From JAENVU01 sp038250905 (GTDB lineage: Bacteria; Actinomycetota; Acidimicrobiia; IMCC26256; JAENVU01), in NCBI GenBank assembly GCA_038250905.1, contig JBBSBV010000014.1, positions 1 to 64,000 of the forward strand: 64,000 nucleotides of DNA. The letters are read 5' to 3'. The stretch's first letter is position 1; each line of letters starts with the position of its first letter. Positions 1-9,000 of this stretch are shown piece by piece. The notes beneath the pieces were generated by a model. The model was not told the DNA's origin and searched no databases. It was given only the letters and a program-made list of their open reading frames with translations. The position numbers and the translations under genes are program-made.

Positions 1-52
1 CCCCCCCGGCGTCGGGTGGCGGGTCGATCGTGATCCACTCGGTGGTGCCGGC

Positions 53-84
53 GTCCCGGGACGCCCGTGGGGGCGTCACGGGAC
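53..84. terminator. Strong hairpin, possible terminator of an upstream gene
   Basis: The arms are GTCCCG-G-GACGCCC and GGGCGTC-A-CGGGAC around a GTGG loop: 13 pairs with one G/A mismatch. No T-run follows on either strand, so it would be a U-less actinobacterial-type terminator or simply a structured spacer. It lies 163 bases before the first gene. The gene it would end is outside the window. Confidence 0.35.
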
Positions 85-247
85 ACGGCCGACCTGGTTA
101 CCGGTGGTCGCGGTGACCGTTCTCGCGGCGGTCAGGGCCGTTCGTCCCTCACCCGACTGGTCTCGAATCGCGGCGTGTCGGAACCGTTGCGGCCACCAGA
201 GCCGGATCGACCTTGCCGTCGACGCCCGCGCGTGCGACGGTGGCGGG

Positions 248-523
248 ATGACGACGAGTACAACGTCCCGCTGGTCCCTGTGGTCCGAGGACTCGATGCT
301 GTCGATCGGCTCGAAAGGCTCGGTGCTGTCGATCGGCTCGGTCGGGTCGTTCCTCTCCGTCGGATCGGCCGGATCGTTCCTCTCGGTGCTCTCGATCGGG
401 TCGTTCGCGTCGATCGGCTCCGCGCTGTCGTCGCTTTCCCGGTGGTCGCTGATGTCGCATCAGGGCCGACTCGGGGTCATGACCGGTCAGGACCGGACCC
501 ACCAAGGAAAGGGAATCGCATGA
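248..523 (+). CDS. Small Ser-x-x tripeptide-repeat protein coupled to a stress protein
   Basis: The predicted protein has 91 residues. From S7 to S70 serine occupies every third position without exception, 22 times. Within this the third position mostly follows Leu-Gly-Gly, giving a 9-residue super-repeat (S-x-L-S-x-G-S-x-G). The repeat is bracketed by SRWSLWS (7-13) and SRWSLMS (64-70); a polar tail follows. There is no signal peptide, and no catalytic motif is visible. The ATG has a weak GGTGGCGGG ribosome site, and the TGA stop overlaps the ATG of the next gene (ATGA), which suggests translational coupling to the universal stress protein. The strict period fits an extended or solenoid-like fold, but that is inference. 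Function is unknown. From memory, similar short Ser/Gly repeat proteins occur in other actinobacteria; this was not searched. Confidence 0.6.
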   Translation: MTTSTTSRWSLWSEDSMLSIGSKGSVLSIGSVGSFLSVGSAGSFLSVLSIGSFASIGSALSSLSRWSLMSHQGRLGVMTGQDRTHQGKGIA

Positions 524-1005
524 CTGACGAACAGCCGAACCCGGACGCACCGCTCCGCGTGATCATCGCCACCGACGGATCCGAGGCGTCGTCGACCGCG
601 GCGCGTGAAGCGACGCAGCTGTTGCCCTCCGACGCCGACCTGTCGCTCGTGATCGTGATCGACTCGCTCGAAGACCCGATGGCCGACGCCGGTGGCTTCG
701 AAGGCCCGGTCTTCACCGAGGAGGAGGCCGAGAACGAGCACCGCGAGGAGGTGGTCGACGCGGAAGGCGCGCTCGCGGCATCGGCGCGCGCGTTCGGCAA
801 CCGACCGATTCGCCAGCAGATCGTCGAACGCGGTGAGCAGTCCGTCGGCGCCCGGCTCTGCTCGTACGCAGCCGAGCAAGGTGCGGGGCTCATCGTCGTC
901 GGCTCGCACGGTCACGGTGCGCTGGCCGACGTGCTGCTCGGCTCGGTGAGTAACCACGTGATGCATCACAGCCCGTGTCCGGTGCTGGTCGTTCGCCACC
1001 AGTAG
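520..1005 (+). CDS. Universal stress protein, UspA family
   Basis: The 161-residue protein is a single Usp domain of typical size. It opens with a hydrophobic strand and Asp-Gly-Ser (IIATDGSEAS), and near the C-terminus has the ATP-binding pattern G-x2-G-x9-G-S (GSHGHGALADVLLGSVS), ending in PCPVLVV. Family members are cytoplasmic ATP-binding proteins linked to starvation, hypoxia and stress survival; the exact role here cannot be read. The ATG at 520 was chosen over an upstream in-frame start at 67 because AAGGAAAGGG lies just before it, homology begins there, and it overlaps the stop of the Ser-repeat gene. The two genes are probably co-translated. Confidence 0.9.
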   Translation: MTDEQPNPDAPLRVIIATDGSEASSTAAREATQLLPSDADLSLVIVIDSLEDPMADAGGFEGPVFTEEEAENEHREEVVDAEGALAASARAFGNRPIRQQIVERGEQSVGARLCSYAAEQGAGLIVVGSHGHGALADVLLGSVSNHVMHHSPCPVLVVRHQ

Positions 1006-1024
1006 GGCGCAGCGGGCGAAACGT

Positions 1025-1699
1025 CTACCCGAGCAGGGTGCGAATCTTCGGAAGATCGACGGCCCCGGAGAAGGCCACCTCGCCGTCCCGCAGCCCGACA
1101 CAGCGATCGGCGTGTTGGAGGAACTCGAGTTGGTGGGTGGCCACGATGACGCAGGCGCCGCCGCGCGCGCGGTCGACCATGAGCGCAGTGAGCGCGGCCT
1201 GGCCGGCGGGGTCCAGCCCGACGAACGGTTCGTCGATCGCGAGCACGGAGAACGGCCGCACGAGTCCGAGGACCAGCGAGGTTTTCTGGCGCAGGCCGCG
1301 ACTGAATCGAGCGGGGAGGTCGTCGGCCCGCTCGGTCAGGCCGAGTGCCTCCACCAACTCGTCGCCGAGTTCGGGCCAGTCGTCGACGCCGTGGAGCCGA
1401 CCGATGTACTCGATGTGCTCGTTCACGCTCAGGTCGTCGTAGAGCACCGGGTCGTCGGGGATGAACGACAGTTCGGCGCGCGCTTCGATCGATCCGGCGT
1501 CGGCTCCGCAGATGCGGATCTCGCCCTGGGTCGGTTCGAGGAGTCCGGCCGCGAGCCGGAGGAAGGTCGACTTGCCCGAGCCGTTGTGGCCGACGAGCGC
1601 GATGAGTTGACCCGGCTTGCAGGTGATCGAGAAGTCGTGGAGCGCGGCGACCTCGTCGTACCACTTGCCGAGTCCGACGGCGATGAGCGGGGTGGTCAT
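1025..1699 (-). CDS. ABC transporter ATP-binding protein
   Basis: The 224-residue nucleotide-binding subunit has Walker A GHNGSGKST at 37-45, Walker B LAIDEPFVGLDP, and the switch histidine in VATHQ. The signature motif is degenerate (FSRGLRQK instead of LSGGQ), as is frequent in ABC-2 type exporters. It energises transport by the membrane protein encoded just upstream: that gene's TGA overlaps this ATG by 4 bases (1696-1699), so the two are translationally coupled. Substrate is unknown. The start at 1699 is fixed by the overlap and by the beginning of homology; a much longer open frame upstream is the shadow of the permease gene. Confidence 0.9.
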   Translation of the reverse strand: MTTPLIAVGLGKWYDEVAALHDFSITCKPGQLIALVGHNGSGKSTFLRLAAGLLEPTQGEIRICGADAGSIEARAELSFIPDDPVLYDDLSVNEHIEYIGRLHGVDDWPELGDELVEALGLTERADDLPARFSRGLRQKTSLVLGLVRPFSVLAIDEPFVGLDPAGQAALTALMVDRARGGACVIVATHQLEFLQHADRCVGLRDGEVAFSGAVDLPKIRTLLG

Positions 1700-3291
1700 T
1701 CGGTATCGGCCCTTCGGCTGCGCAGGAACGTGGCGATCCCGAACGCGACGACGAGCGCCGGCGTGGCCGCGGCGAACGCGGCGCTCACGGGATCGGTGGG
1801 GGGATCGACTTCGCGAGCGACGATCAGCGGGATGAACGCGAGGGCCACGATGATCAACGGTGCGACCTGCTGTGCGGCCACGACCCCGGGGTGGAGCATG
1901 GCCACGGCCAGGTCGCGGTCCGGGCGACCGAGGTAGATCGAGATGCCGGCGGCTGCCGGGACGGCCACGACGAGGGCGACGAGTACTGCGATCGCGACCA
2001 CCGGCGACACCGCGTGCACATCGTGGGGTCGGGTCATGAGCGCGGCGACGAGGATCCCGACGCCGCCCCCGACGAGAGCGAGGACACCGGTGACCGCGGC
2101 GGGCGCGGCGAGGTGCGACATGTAGAGGTCGCCGGACCGCATCGGGACCGCAGTGCCGCGATCGGGATGGTCGACCTCCTGGGCCAGTCCCTCGGCGACG
2201 TCGAGCGCGATCACGTAGGCACAGAGCGCGGCCACCGCGAACAGCGGGGTGATCCCGCGGACCGCGGCTCCGCAGCTCGCGCCGGCCGCGATCGTCAGCG
2301 AGACCACCCGGATGACCCGCGCACTGGGCCAGCGGGCGATGCCGTGCCAGTCGCGGCGCCAGCCGGCGCGGCCGAACGCCCGCCCACGCGGAACCCGGAA
2401 CCACGGTCGCGCCCGCGCGAGCTCGTGCGTGAGCTGCCGGCGGAGGGTGATGACGGCCCGGAGGTCCTGGACCGTCGCCGCGAACCGCAACGCGCTCACC
2501 AGTTGGGCCCGGCGCAGCACCGGTTCGAGCGACTGGCGGTGCGCGCCCCGCAACCCGAGGGTGACGATGACCCCGACCACCGCGACGCCGGCGATCGCCA
2601 GGAGCGACCCGGTGAGCGGCCACATGCCGACCTCACCGATCCACGTTGCCGGTGACGTGGTGACCGAGCCGAGCCAGTCGGCGACCGACCACGCGACCAA
2701 CACCACACCGACGATCAGCGCGAGCAGTTGACTCATCCGCAACGCCGCCGCGACCAGCGCACTCCCCCACGCGGCCAGTGCCGCCACGACGCCGAAGGCG
2801 ATGCCGGCGATGACCCACTGCGCGGCGCCGTGATCGGCGCCGGGGAACCGGGGCGCCGCGATCACGCCGAGTAATGCGCCCGTGAGGACGCCGGCACTCA
2901 GGACGCCGCGGAGTTGACGGATCGCGCCGGAGCGGATCACCAGGCCGCGGTCGACGGGGGCCAGCAGCACGTGTTGCACGTCGGCCGCTTCGAACGCGAG
3001 TGGGCCACCGTGGGCACCCGACCGCATGCCCAACGCGACCAGCAGTGCGACCACGAGCCCGGCGATGGCGGCGCCGTGGTCGGTGGCCGCGCGGACGCCG
3101 CTCGCGCCCACCGGTGTGTCGCCGACGACTGCGGCGATGGTGACGAGGGCCGCAATCACCGAGATGCCGACCACGTAGGCGCGGTAGATCGCGTCGACCC
3201 AGTCGATGTGACTCAATCGCTGGGCCCGCCGGCGTCCTCGCAGGGTGCGCAGGGCGTCGCGCATCTCGGCGCGGGTGAAGGCTGCGGTCAC
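1696..3291 (-). CDS. ABC transporter membrane protein (uncharacterised permease)
   Basis: The 531-residue polytopic protein has about ten or more hydrophobic segments, separated by one basic cytoplasmic loop around residues 240-320. The N-terminus is basic and soluble-looking (residues 1-35) before the first membrane span. A segment reading LLAPVDRGLVIRSGAIRQL resembles actinobacterial ABC membrane proteins of the DUF6297 kind; that name is from memory and unsearched. Its stop overlaps the ATPase start, so the pair forms an exporter of unknown substrate. The start is GTG at 3291; an ATG ten codons downstream (3264) is an alternative. Gene order is permease then ATPase. Confidence 0.75.
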   Translation of the reverse strand: MTAAFTRAEMRDALRTLRGRRRAQRLSHIDWVDAIYRAYVVGISVIAALVTIAAVVGDTPVGASGVRAATDHGAAIAGLVVALLVALGMRSGAHGGPLAFEAADVQHVLLAPVDRGLVIRSGAIRQLRGVLSAGVLTGALLGVIAAPRFPGADHGAAQWVIAGIAFGVVAALAAWGSALVAAALRMSQLLALIVGVVLVAWSVADWLGSVTTSPATWIGEVGMWPLTGSLLAIAGVAVVGVIVTLGLRGAHRQSLEPVLRRAQLVSALRFAATVQDLRAVITLRRQLTHELARARPWFRVPRGRAFGRAGWRRDWHGIARWPSARVIRVVSLTIAAGASCGAAVRGITPLFAVAALCAYVIALDVAEGLAQEVDHPDRGTAVPMRSGDLYMSHLAAPAAVTGVLALVGGGVGILVAALMTRPHDVHAVSPVVAIAVLVALVVAVPAAAGISIYLGRPDRDLAVAMLHPGVVAAQQVAPLIIVALAFIPLIVAREVDPPTDPVSAAFAAATPALVVAFGIATFLRSRRADTE

Positions 3292-3355
3292 GACCGGCGA
3301 CGCTAGTGGTCGCCTCCCCGCGATTTCGGTGCGGGAGGCCGGCGCGGCGGCCCGG

Positions 3356-4540
3356 TCAGGCGCTCGGCGTCGGTCCGGCCACGTGGGTCGAAACCGGTGT
3401 CCGCATCGGTGGGATCCCGATCTGGTTGTTCGACTGCGTCACGTCGGTGTTGCCGCCGCGGTCCCGAATGACGAAGTGGCCGCCGCGGAACACGTTGCCG
3501 GTCACGCTCACGTGCGAACTCCCGCGGATCCCGACCCCGGCGAGCGGATGGCTCGGCTGGAGCGGGATGGTGTTGTCCCGCACGTCGATGCCGCTGACGT
3601 GCCACAGGACCATCGTCGACCCGAAGCCGCTCGTACCCCCGTCGGAGGTGTTGCCGACGATGTGGTAGTTCGTCCGCACGCCCTTCGGCGGCGCGACGAA
3701 GACCTGGAACGCCTTCTTGTGGAGCCGGTTCCCGATGATGTTGATGTTGTCCATCGGCGCGGCGGCTCCGACGCTCGAGAAGAAGAACAGTCGCCCCGGG
3801 CCGACGTCGTTGTCGCGGATGTAGATGTTCTTCGAGACCCACGACGGGGCCGATGGTTCCATGTCGATCGTGGCGCGGCGGGTGTCGGAGATCGAGTTGT
3901 GCTGGAACACGATGTTGGTGCCGTTGATCGTCCAGCCCTGGCGTCCGTTGCGGGCGAACGTCGAGTTCTGAACGGTCAGGTCCTCGGTCCCCGGCCCCAC
4001 GAAGACGAAGTCGCCGTACGTGTCGTAGGCCGCGACGTGGTCCATGAGCATGCCCTTGACGCCCTGGATGAGGTAGGCGTGCTGCGCTTCGAACTTCGCC
4101 TTGTACGCGAGGTCGCCGCGGCCCGCATGGGGGTTGGCGCCGATGGTGGTGAGGTTGCGCACGACGAGGTTGGTGCTCAGGCCGAAGGTCCACACGTTGC
4201 GCGTCCGCACGAACTTCGGGTTGACGATCTCGGATCCGTCGGTCACCTGCCGGAACGTCGCGTTGTTGCCGTCGAACGTCAGCCCGTTCCGTTGCGTCAC
4301 CACGATCGTTCCGTCGACCCGGTAGCAGCCGTTCGCCGCGAAGCTCAACGTGGAGTCGTCCGGGACCGACGCGATCCAGGCCATGAGTTCGGCGGTGACG
4401 TCGTGGGAGCAGTCGACCGCGATCGAGGCCGGTGCCTCGTTGACCACCGCCGCCGCGCCGCTCGTCGACGCGCCGAGGGCGGTCACCCCCAGGACGAGGG
4501 CAGACACCAGGACACCGGCAACCCGGCAACGACTCCGCAT
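3356..4540 (-). CDS. Secreted right-handed parallel beta-helix protein
   Basis: The 394-residue protein starts with a clear Sec signal peptide (basic n-region, hydrophobic core at about 8-24, cleavage near SGAAA-VV). The rest is built of short turns rich in Asn and branched residues, such as LTFDGNNATF, LVVRNLTTIG, NIYIRDNDVG, INIIGNRLH and VSVTGNVFRG. This is the pattern of pectate-lyase-like beta-helices (Beta_helix/PbH1 repeats). Such proteins bind or cleave polysaccharides or serve as surface scaffolds. No catalytic residue set could be assigned. The start at 4540 puts the signal peptide at the N-terminus; no good ribosome site precedes it. It diverges from the glycosyltransferase gene at 4662, so the 121-base gap should carry both promoters. 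Confidence 0.75.
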   Translation of the reverse strand: MRSRCRVAGVLVSALVLGVTALGASTSGAAAVVNEAPASIAVDCSHDVTAELMAWIASVPDDSTLSFAANGCYRVDGTIVVTQRNGLTFDGNNATFRQVTDGSEIVNPKFVRTRNVWTFGLSTNLVVRNLTTIGANPHAGRGDLAYKAKFEAQHAYLIQGVKGMLMDHVAAYDTYGDFVFVGPGTEDLTVQNSTFARNGRQGWTINGTNIVFQHNSISDTRRATIDMEPSAPSWVSKNIYIRDNDVGPGRLFFFSSVGAAAPMDNINIIGNRLHKKAFQVFVAPPKGVRTNYHIVGNTSDGGTSGFGSTMVLWHVSGIDVRDNTIPLQPSHPLAGVGIRGSSHVSVTGNVFRGGHFVIRDRGGNTDVTQSNNQIGIPPMRTPVSTHVAGPTPSA

Positions 4541-4661
4541 ATGCGGGGTATCGGCGTTTTCGCCGCGAATGCTGAAGGCGCGGGCCCGAAAATTGGGTTC
4601 GACCGAACTCGGAGGCTCCGGAATCGGCGTGCCGGTCCCGCCGCCTACCATCGCCGGCACG

Positions 4662-5993
4662 ATGAAGCGGCCGGATCCCACGCGGTGGTTTGGTTGGACG
4701 CGGTTTGGCTGGACGATCGCCGCGGTGGCGCTCGGCGCCTTCGTGATCCGGCTGATCTACATCCTCGGATTCCGCCAGCACCACGTCTTCGGCGGCGACG
4801 CGTTCTTCTACCACGCCGGCGCGAACCTCCTCGCCGACGGCAAGGGCTTCATCTCACCGTTCCAACCGCACAGGGCGATCCAGGCGGGCGAACATCCGCC
4901 GCTCTACCTCATCTACCTCGCGATCCCGTCGGTCCTCGGGTTCACGAGCGTGCTCAGCCATCTCGTCTGGTCGGCGGTGCTCGGGACCGCGACGGTGGTG
5001 GTGATCGGCCTGACCGGCCGCGAGGTCGTCGGACCGCGCGCGGGGGTGATCGCCGCGGTCATCGCGGCGGTGGCGCCGAACCTCTGGGTGCCCGACGGGT
5101 CGCTGATGGCGGAGTCGATGGCGATGTTCGCGACCGCGTTGGCCGTCTATTGCGCCTACCGCTACTGGCGGGATCCGCGCTGGTGGCGCCTCGCACTGGT
5201 CGGTCTCGCCAGCGGGGCCGGCGCGCTCAGCCGGTCCGAACTGATCCTGATCATCCCCTTCATGGTGATTCCGCTGGCCCTCCTCGCCCGGGACGTCACC
5301 CGTCGGGACCGTTGGCGGGGGGTCGGCGCCGCGGTGTGCGCGGCCCTGGTGGTGATGGCGCCCTGGCTGGTGTTCAACCTCACCCGGTTCGAGAAGCCCG
5401 AACTCCTGAGCACCCAGTTCGGGCCGCTCCTGTCCTCCGCCGACTGCGACGCGGTGTGGAAGGGCGCGACCAAGAGCTATTTCAACGTCGGGTGCTCCAT
5501 CGCGATCCGGGACCGCGAGATCCACGGTGATCTCGATGAGTCCGAAACCGATGCGATCTACCGAAAAGCCGCATTTACCTACATCAGCCACCACAAACAC
5601 CTGATTCCGGGGGTGGTGGCGGCCCGACTCGGGGCGATCGTCGGGCTCTACCAACCGAACGTCCAGGTCAACCTGGACAGTGCCATCGAGGGCCGGGAGA
5701 TCTGGCTGGCCCGGTTCGGCCTGTATTCGTTCTGGGCGTTCGGGCTCGCGTCGGTCGTCGGGGCGGTGTTGATCCGGCGGCGGCGAACGGTCCCGGTGTT
5801 CCCCCTCCTCGTGCCGCCGGTCATGGTGGCCGTCACCGTGGTCCTCACGTACGCGAGCACCCGGTTCCGGGCGTCGGCCGAGGTCGTCCTCTGTGTCCTG
5901 GCCGCCGTGGCCCTGGACGCGCTGGTGGCCAGGGTGCGCAGAAGCCCCGGAAACCCTGACTCGACCGTGGACACTGAACCCTTGCCCGCCTAA
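4662..5993 (+). CDS. GT-C fold membrane glycosyltransferase (family 39-like)
   Basis: The 443-residue integral membrane protein has roughly ten hydrophobic segments. After the first span a periplasmic loop carries an acidic pair region (FGGDAFFYHAGANLLADGKGF) and later HPPLYLIYLA, which match the first loop of PMT/ArnT-type (GT39/GT83) enzymes using polyprenyl-phosphate sugars. Such enzymes move a sugar from a lipid carrier onto a protein or envelope glycan outside the membrane. The acceptor is unknown. The ATG at 4662 was chosen because the hydrophobic start follows directly. It sits between two exported-protein genes, which would suit surface glycosylation (inference). The stop is 44 bases before the giant FN3 protein, so the two may be cotranscribed. 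Confidence 0.75.
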   Translation: MKRPDPTRWFGWTRFGWTIAAVALGAFVIRLIYILGFRQHHVFGGDAFFYHAGANLLADGKGFISPFQPHRAIQAGEHPPLYLIYLAIPSVLGFTSVLSHLVWSAVLGTATVVVIGLTGREVVGPRAGVIAAVIAAVAPNLWVPDGSLMAESMAMFATALAVYCAYRYWRDPRWWRLALVGLASGAGALSRSELILIIPFMVIPLALLARDVTRRDRWRGVGAAVCAALVVMAPWLVFNLTRFEKPELLSTQFGPLLSSADCDAVWKGATKSYFNVGCSIAIRDREIHGDLDESETDAIYRKAAFTYISHHKHLIPGVVAARLGAIVGLYQPNVQVNLDSAIEGREIWLARFGLYSFWAFGLASVVGAVLIRRRRTVPVFPLLVPPVMVAVTVVLTYASTRFRASAEVVLCVLAAVALDALVARVRRSPGNPDSTVDTEPLPA

Positions 5994-6037
5994 CCTTCCC
6001 GCCCACGTGTTTTGTGCCGTCCTTGGGGGGCTGGGCT

Positions 6038-9000
6038 GTGGGTGCTGGGGTGCGGAGTTTGCGTCGTTTGACGACGCCGGTGGCCGTCGTCGTGGTCGGT
6101 CTCGGGGCTTTGGTGCCGATGGTGACGGGTGGGACGGCAGGCGCGCTGAACGTTCCGACCGAGCCGCGGTCGGTGACCGCCGTGGGTGGCCCGACGGCAG
6201 GCAACATGACGGTCAAGTGGCTGTCGCCGGCCAACGCCAACGGCAGCACCGTGATCCGCTACCTCCTCGCGACCGCGGTGGACGGCGGCGCGTTCGGCGC
6301 CCCGGTGGATGTCGCCAAGGCCCACAAGGTCATCGGTCCCTGCGCGGGGGTCACGACTTGTAGCTTCCGCGTCTACGCCACCAACTCGGCCGGAACGTCG
6401 CAGCCGAGCACCGTCGCGACCGGCACGTGGCTGGTGCCGGGCAAGCCCACCATCGGCGCCGTGACCGGCGGTCCGGCCGTCGGCAAGATGTCGATGACCG
6501 TGCGCGCGCCGGCGACGAACGGCGGCAAGGCGATCACCGGGTACCTCTACGACGTGCAGGTCAACAGCGCCGGTCCGATCCTCGGGCCCTTCGCGCTGCC
6601 GACCGGTTCCCCGCGTCAGGTCCCCTGTTCCTCGACGAACCCCGCCGGCGGTTGCAAGTTCCGCGTCTACGCCGTGAACGACGTCGGTACCAGCGTGGCC
6701 AGCGCCGCGCTCGCCGGCGTGTGGAATCTCCCCAGCACGGCCAACATCTCCTCGCTGGTCCCGGGCCGTCCCGTCGCATCGGCGACCATCGGCTGGAACG
6801 GGCCCGCGAACACCGGTGGTCTGCCCGTCACGTACACCTACGAGGTGTCGGCCGATGGTGGAGCCTTCACCAACGGCGCCTCCTCGCTGCCGACCTCGCC
6901 GCGCTCGGCGATCGTCGAGTGCACCGGCACCAACAACTGTTCGTACCGCATCACCGCGCACAACTCGAAGGGGGCGGCGCCCGCGTCGGCCGCGGTGTCG
7001 ACTGCGTTCAACCCACCTGGTCGCGTCTCGAACCTCGTGGCATCGGTGGCGTCGGTCGCCAACCTCAACCTCGGCACCGGTTCGCCGACGGCCACCGCCA
7101 CCTGGGGCCCGCCCGGCGCCTTCGGTGGCTTGCCCGTCACCAGCTACGACGGACGCGTGTGTCTCGGCAACTGTGACGAGTCGGACCCGGCGTGGGCCAG
7201 CGCCACCGTCGTCCCGCTGGGCAACACGAACTCGTGGCTGTCTCCCTGTCCCGCCGACCAGATCACCTGCTCCTTCCAGATCCGCGCCAACAACTCGATC
7301 GGTGCGGGACCGTGGGGCGTGTCGGCCCGGATGACCCCGTTCGCCGTCACCAACGTGGCCGCGGTGACCGCCGCGCCCGCGGGCAACGTGACCGTCACGT
7401 GGGCCGGCCCCGCCGAGGTGGGTGCGGGGATCGACCACATCGCGCTCTACCGCTGCCTCACCACCTCCGGCTGCTCCAACAGCGCCAACTGGTCCGACAC
7501 CGGACTCACGATCGTCGGCAACCCCCAGACCGTGACCCACAACTGCGGTCAGGGCGTGTCCTGCACCTACCGCGTGGTGGCCATCGGGAGCGGCGGTGCG
7601 GGCGCGAGCGCGAGCTCGTCGGCCACCGCGGCCAGCGGTTCCACGCTCCCCGACGCGCCCTCGGCACTCACCGCGGCCACGCACCCGACCACGATCGGCG
7701 CGGTCGACCTCGCGTGGACCGCGCCGTCGACGAGCGGCTCGTTCCCCGTGACCGATTACGTCTTCCAACGTTCGGTGAACAGCGGCGCGTTCTCCGCTCC
7801 GATCTCGATGGGGACGACCGGGACCACGTACACCGACCCCGCGTGTGGCGCGAGCAACGCGTGCACCTACAAGGTCGCGGCGGTCACGGCCGCGGGCACC
7901 GGCTCGTACTCCAACACCGCCACTGCCGAAGGCGCGAACGTCCCGTCGGCACCGCCGAACCTCACCGCGACCCCGGGCACCGCGCTCGGCGCGGTCGACG
8001 TCGCCTGGCAGGCGCCGGTCGACAACGGTGGTCGCGCGGTGATCGGCTACCAGCTCGAGCGTTCGCTCGACGGTGGGAGCACGTGGCCCACCAGCTTCAC
8101 GTTGGGCACGTCCTTGTCGTACGCCGACGGTGCATGCGGCCAGGGCGTCGCCTGCACCTACCGCGTCTCGGCGATCAACTCCGTCGGGACCGGCCCGGTC
8201 TCGAACAACGCGACGGCAACCGGTACCAACCTCGGCGCACCCCAGTCGTTGACGGCGACGACGTCGGTGGCCGACGGCACGACCAACTTGGGCGGGGTGG
8301 ACCTCTCGTGGGCACCGCCGGCCATGAGCACGTTCCCGATCGCCTCGTACGAGTTCCGGTACCAGTCCGACACCGGCAGCGGCTTCGGCGCGTTCACGGC
8401 ATGGACGTCGACCGGAACCGGCACCGGCACCTCCTTCACCCACATCTGCGCGCTCGGCAACGTGAACACCACGTGCCGGTACGAGGTGCGGGCGATCGAC
8501 ACGCAGAACAGCACCAGCGTCCCGAGCAACCAGGCGACGGCGGCCGGGCTGACCGACCACGTGGCGCCGGCCGTCACGGTGACCACCCCGGTGAACAATT
8601 CGGCGGCCCCGAGCGCGACCCCGACCTTCGCCGGGACGGCGGGCAACGGGGTGGGTGACAGCGCGACGGTCAACGTCACCGTCAAGCAGGGCGCCTCGAC
8701 GATCCGCACGTTCACGGTGACGCGCAGTGGAACCGCGTGGCTGGTCGGCCCGACCGACTGGGCCGCGAGTTCACCGGCGTCACTCGGCGACGGCACCTAC
8801 ACGGTGAGCGCGAACCAGTCCGACTGGGCCGGGAACACCGGGACGAGCACCGCCCGCACCTTCACGGTCGACAGCAACGCCCCGACCATCACGATCACGG
8901 CCCCGGCCGCGGTGGGAGACACCTTCGCGAGCTCCGGTCAGGTCTTCAACTCGGGTCCGATCCTCGTGTGGGGCGGCAACCTGACCGGGACCAGCGCCGA

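Noticed and set aside
3245..5530. A 761-residue forward frame across the beta-helix gene
   Set aside because: It has no ribosome site or domain, and the opposite strand encodes a signal peptide and beta-helix turns.
5990..8560. A long minus-strand frame (856 residues) opposite the FN3 protein
   Set aside because: Its translation is Arg/Gly/Val-rich without domains, as expected for the reverse complement of a high-GC gene; the forward strand shows clear repeated FN3 domains.
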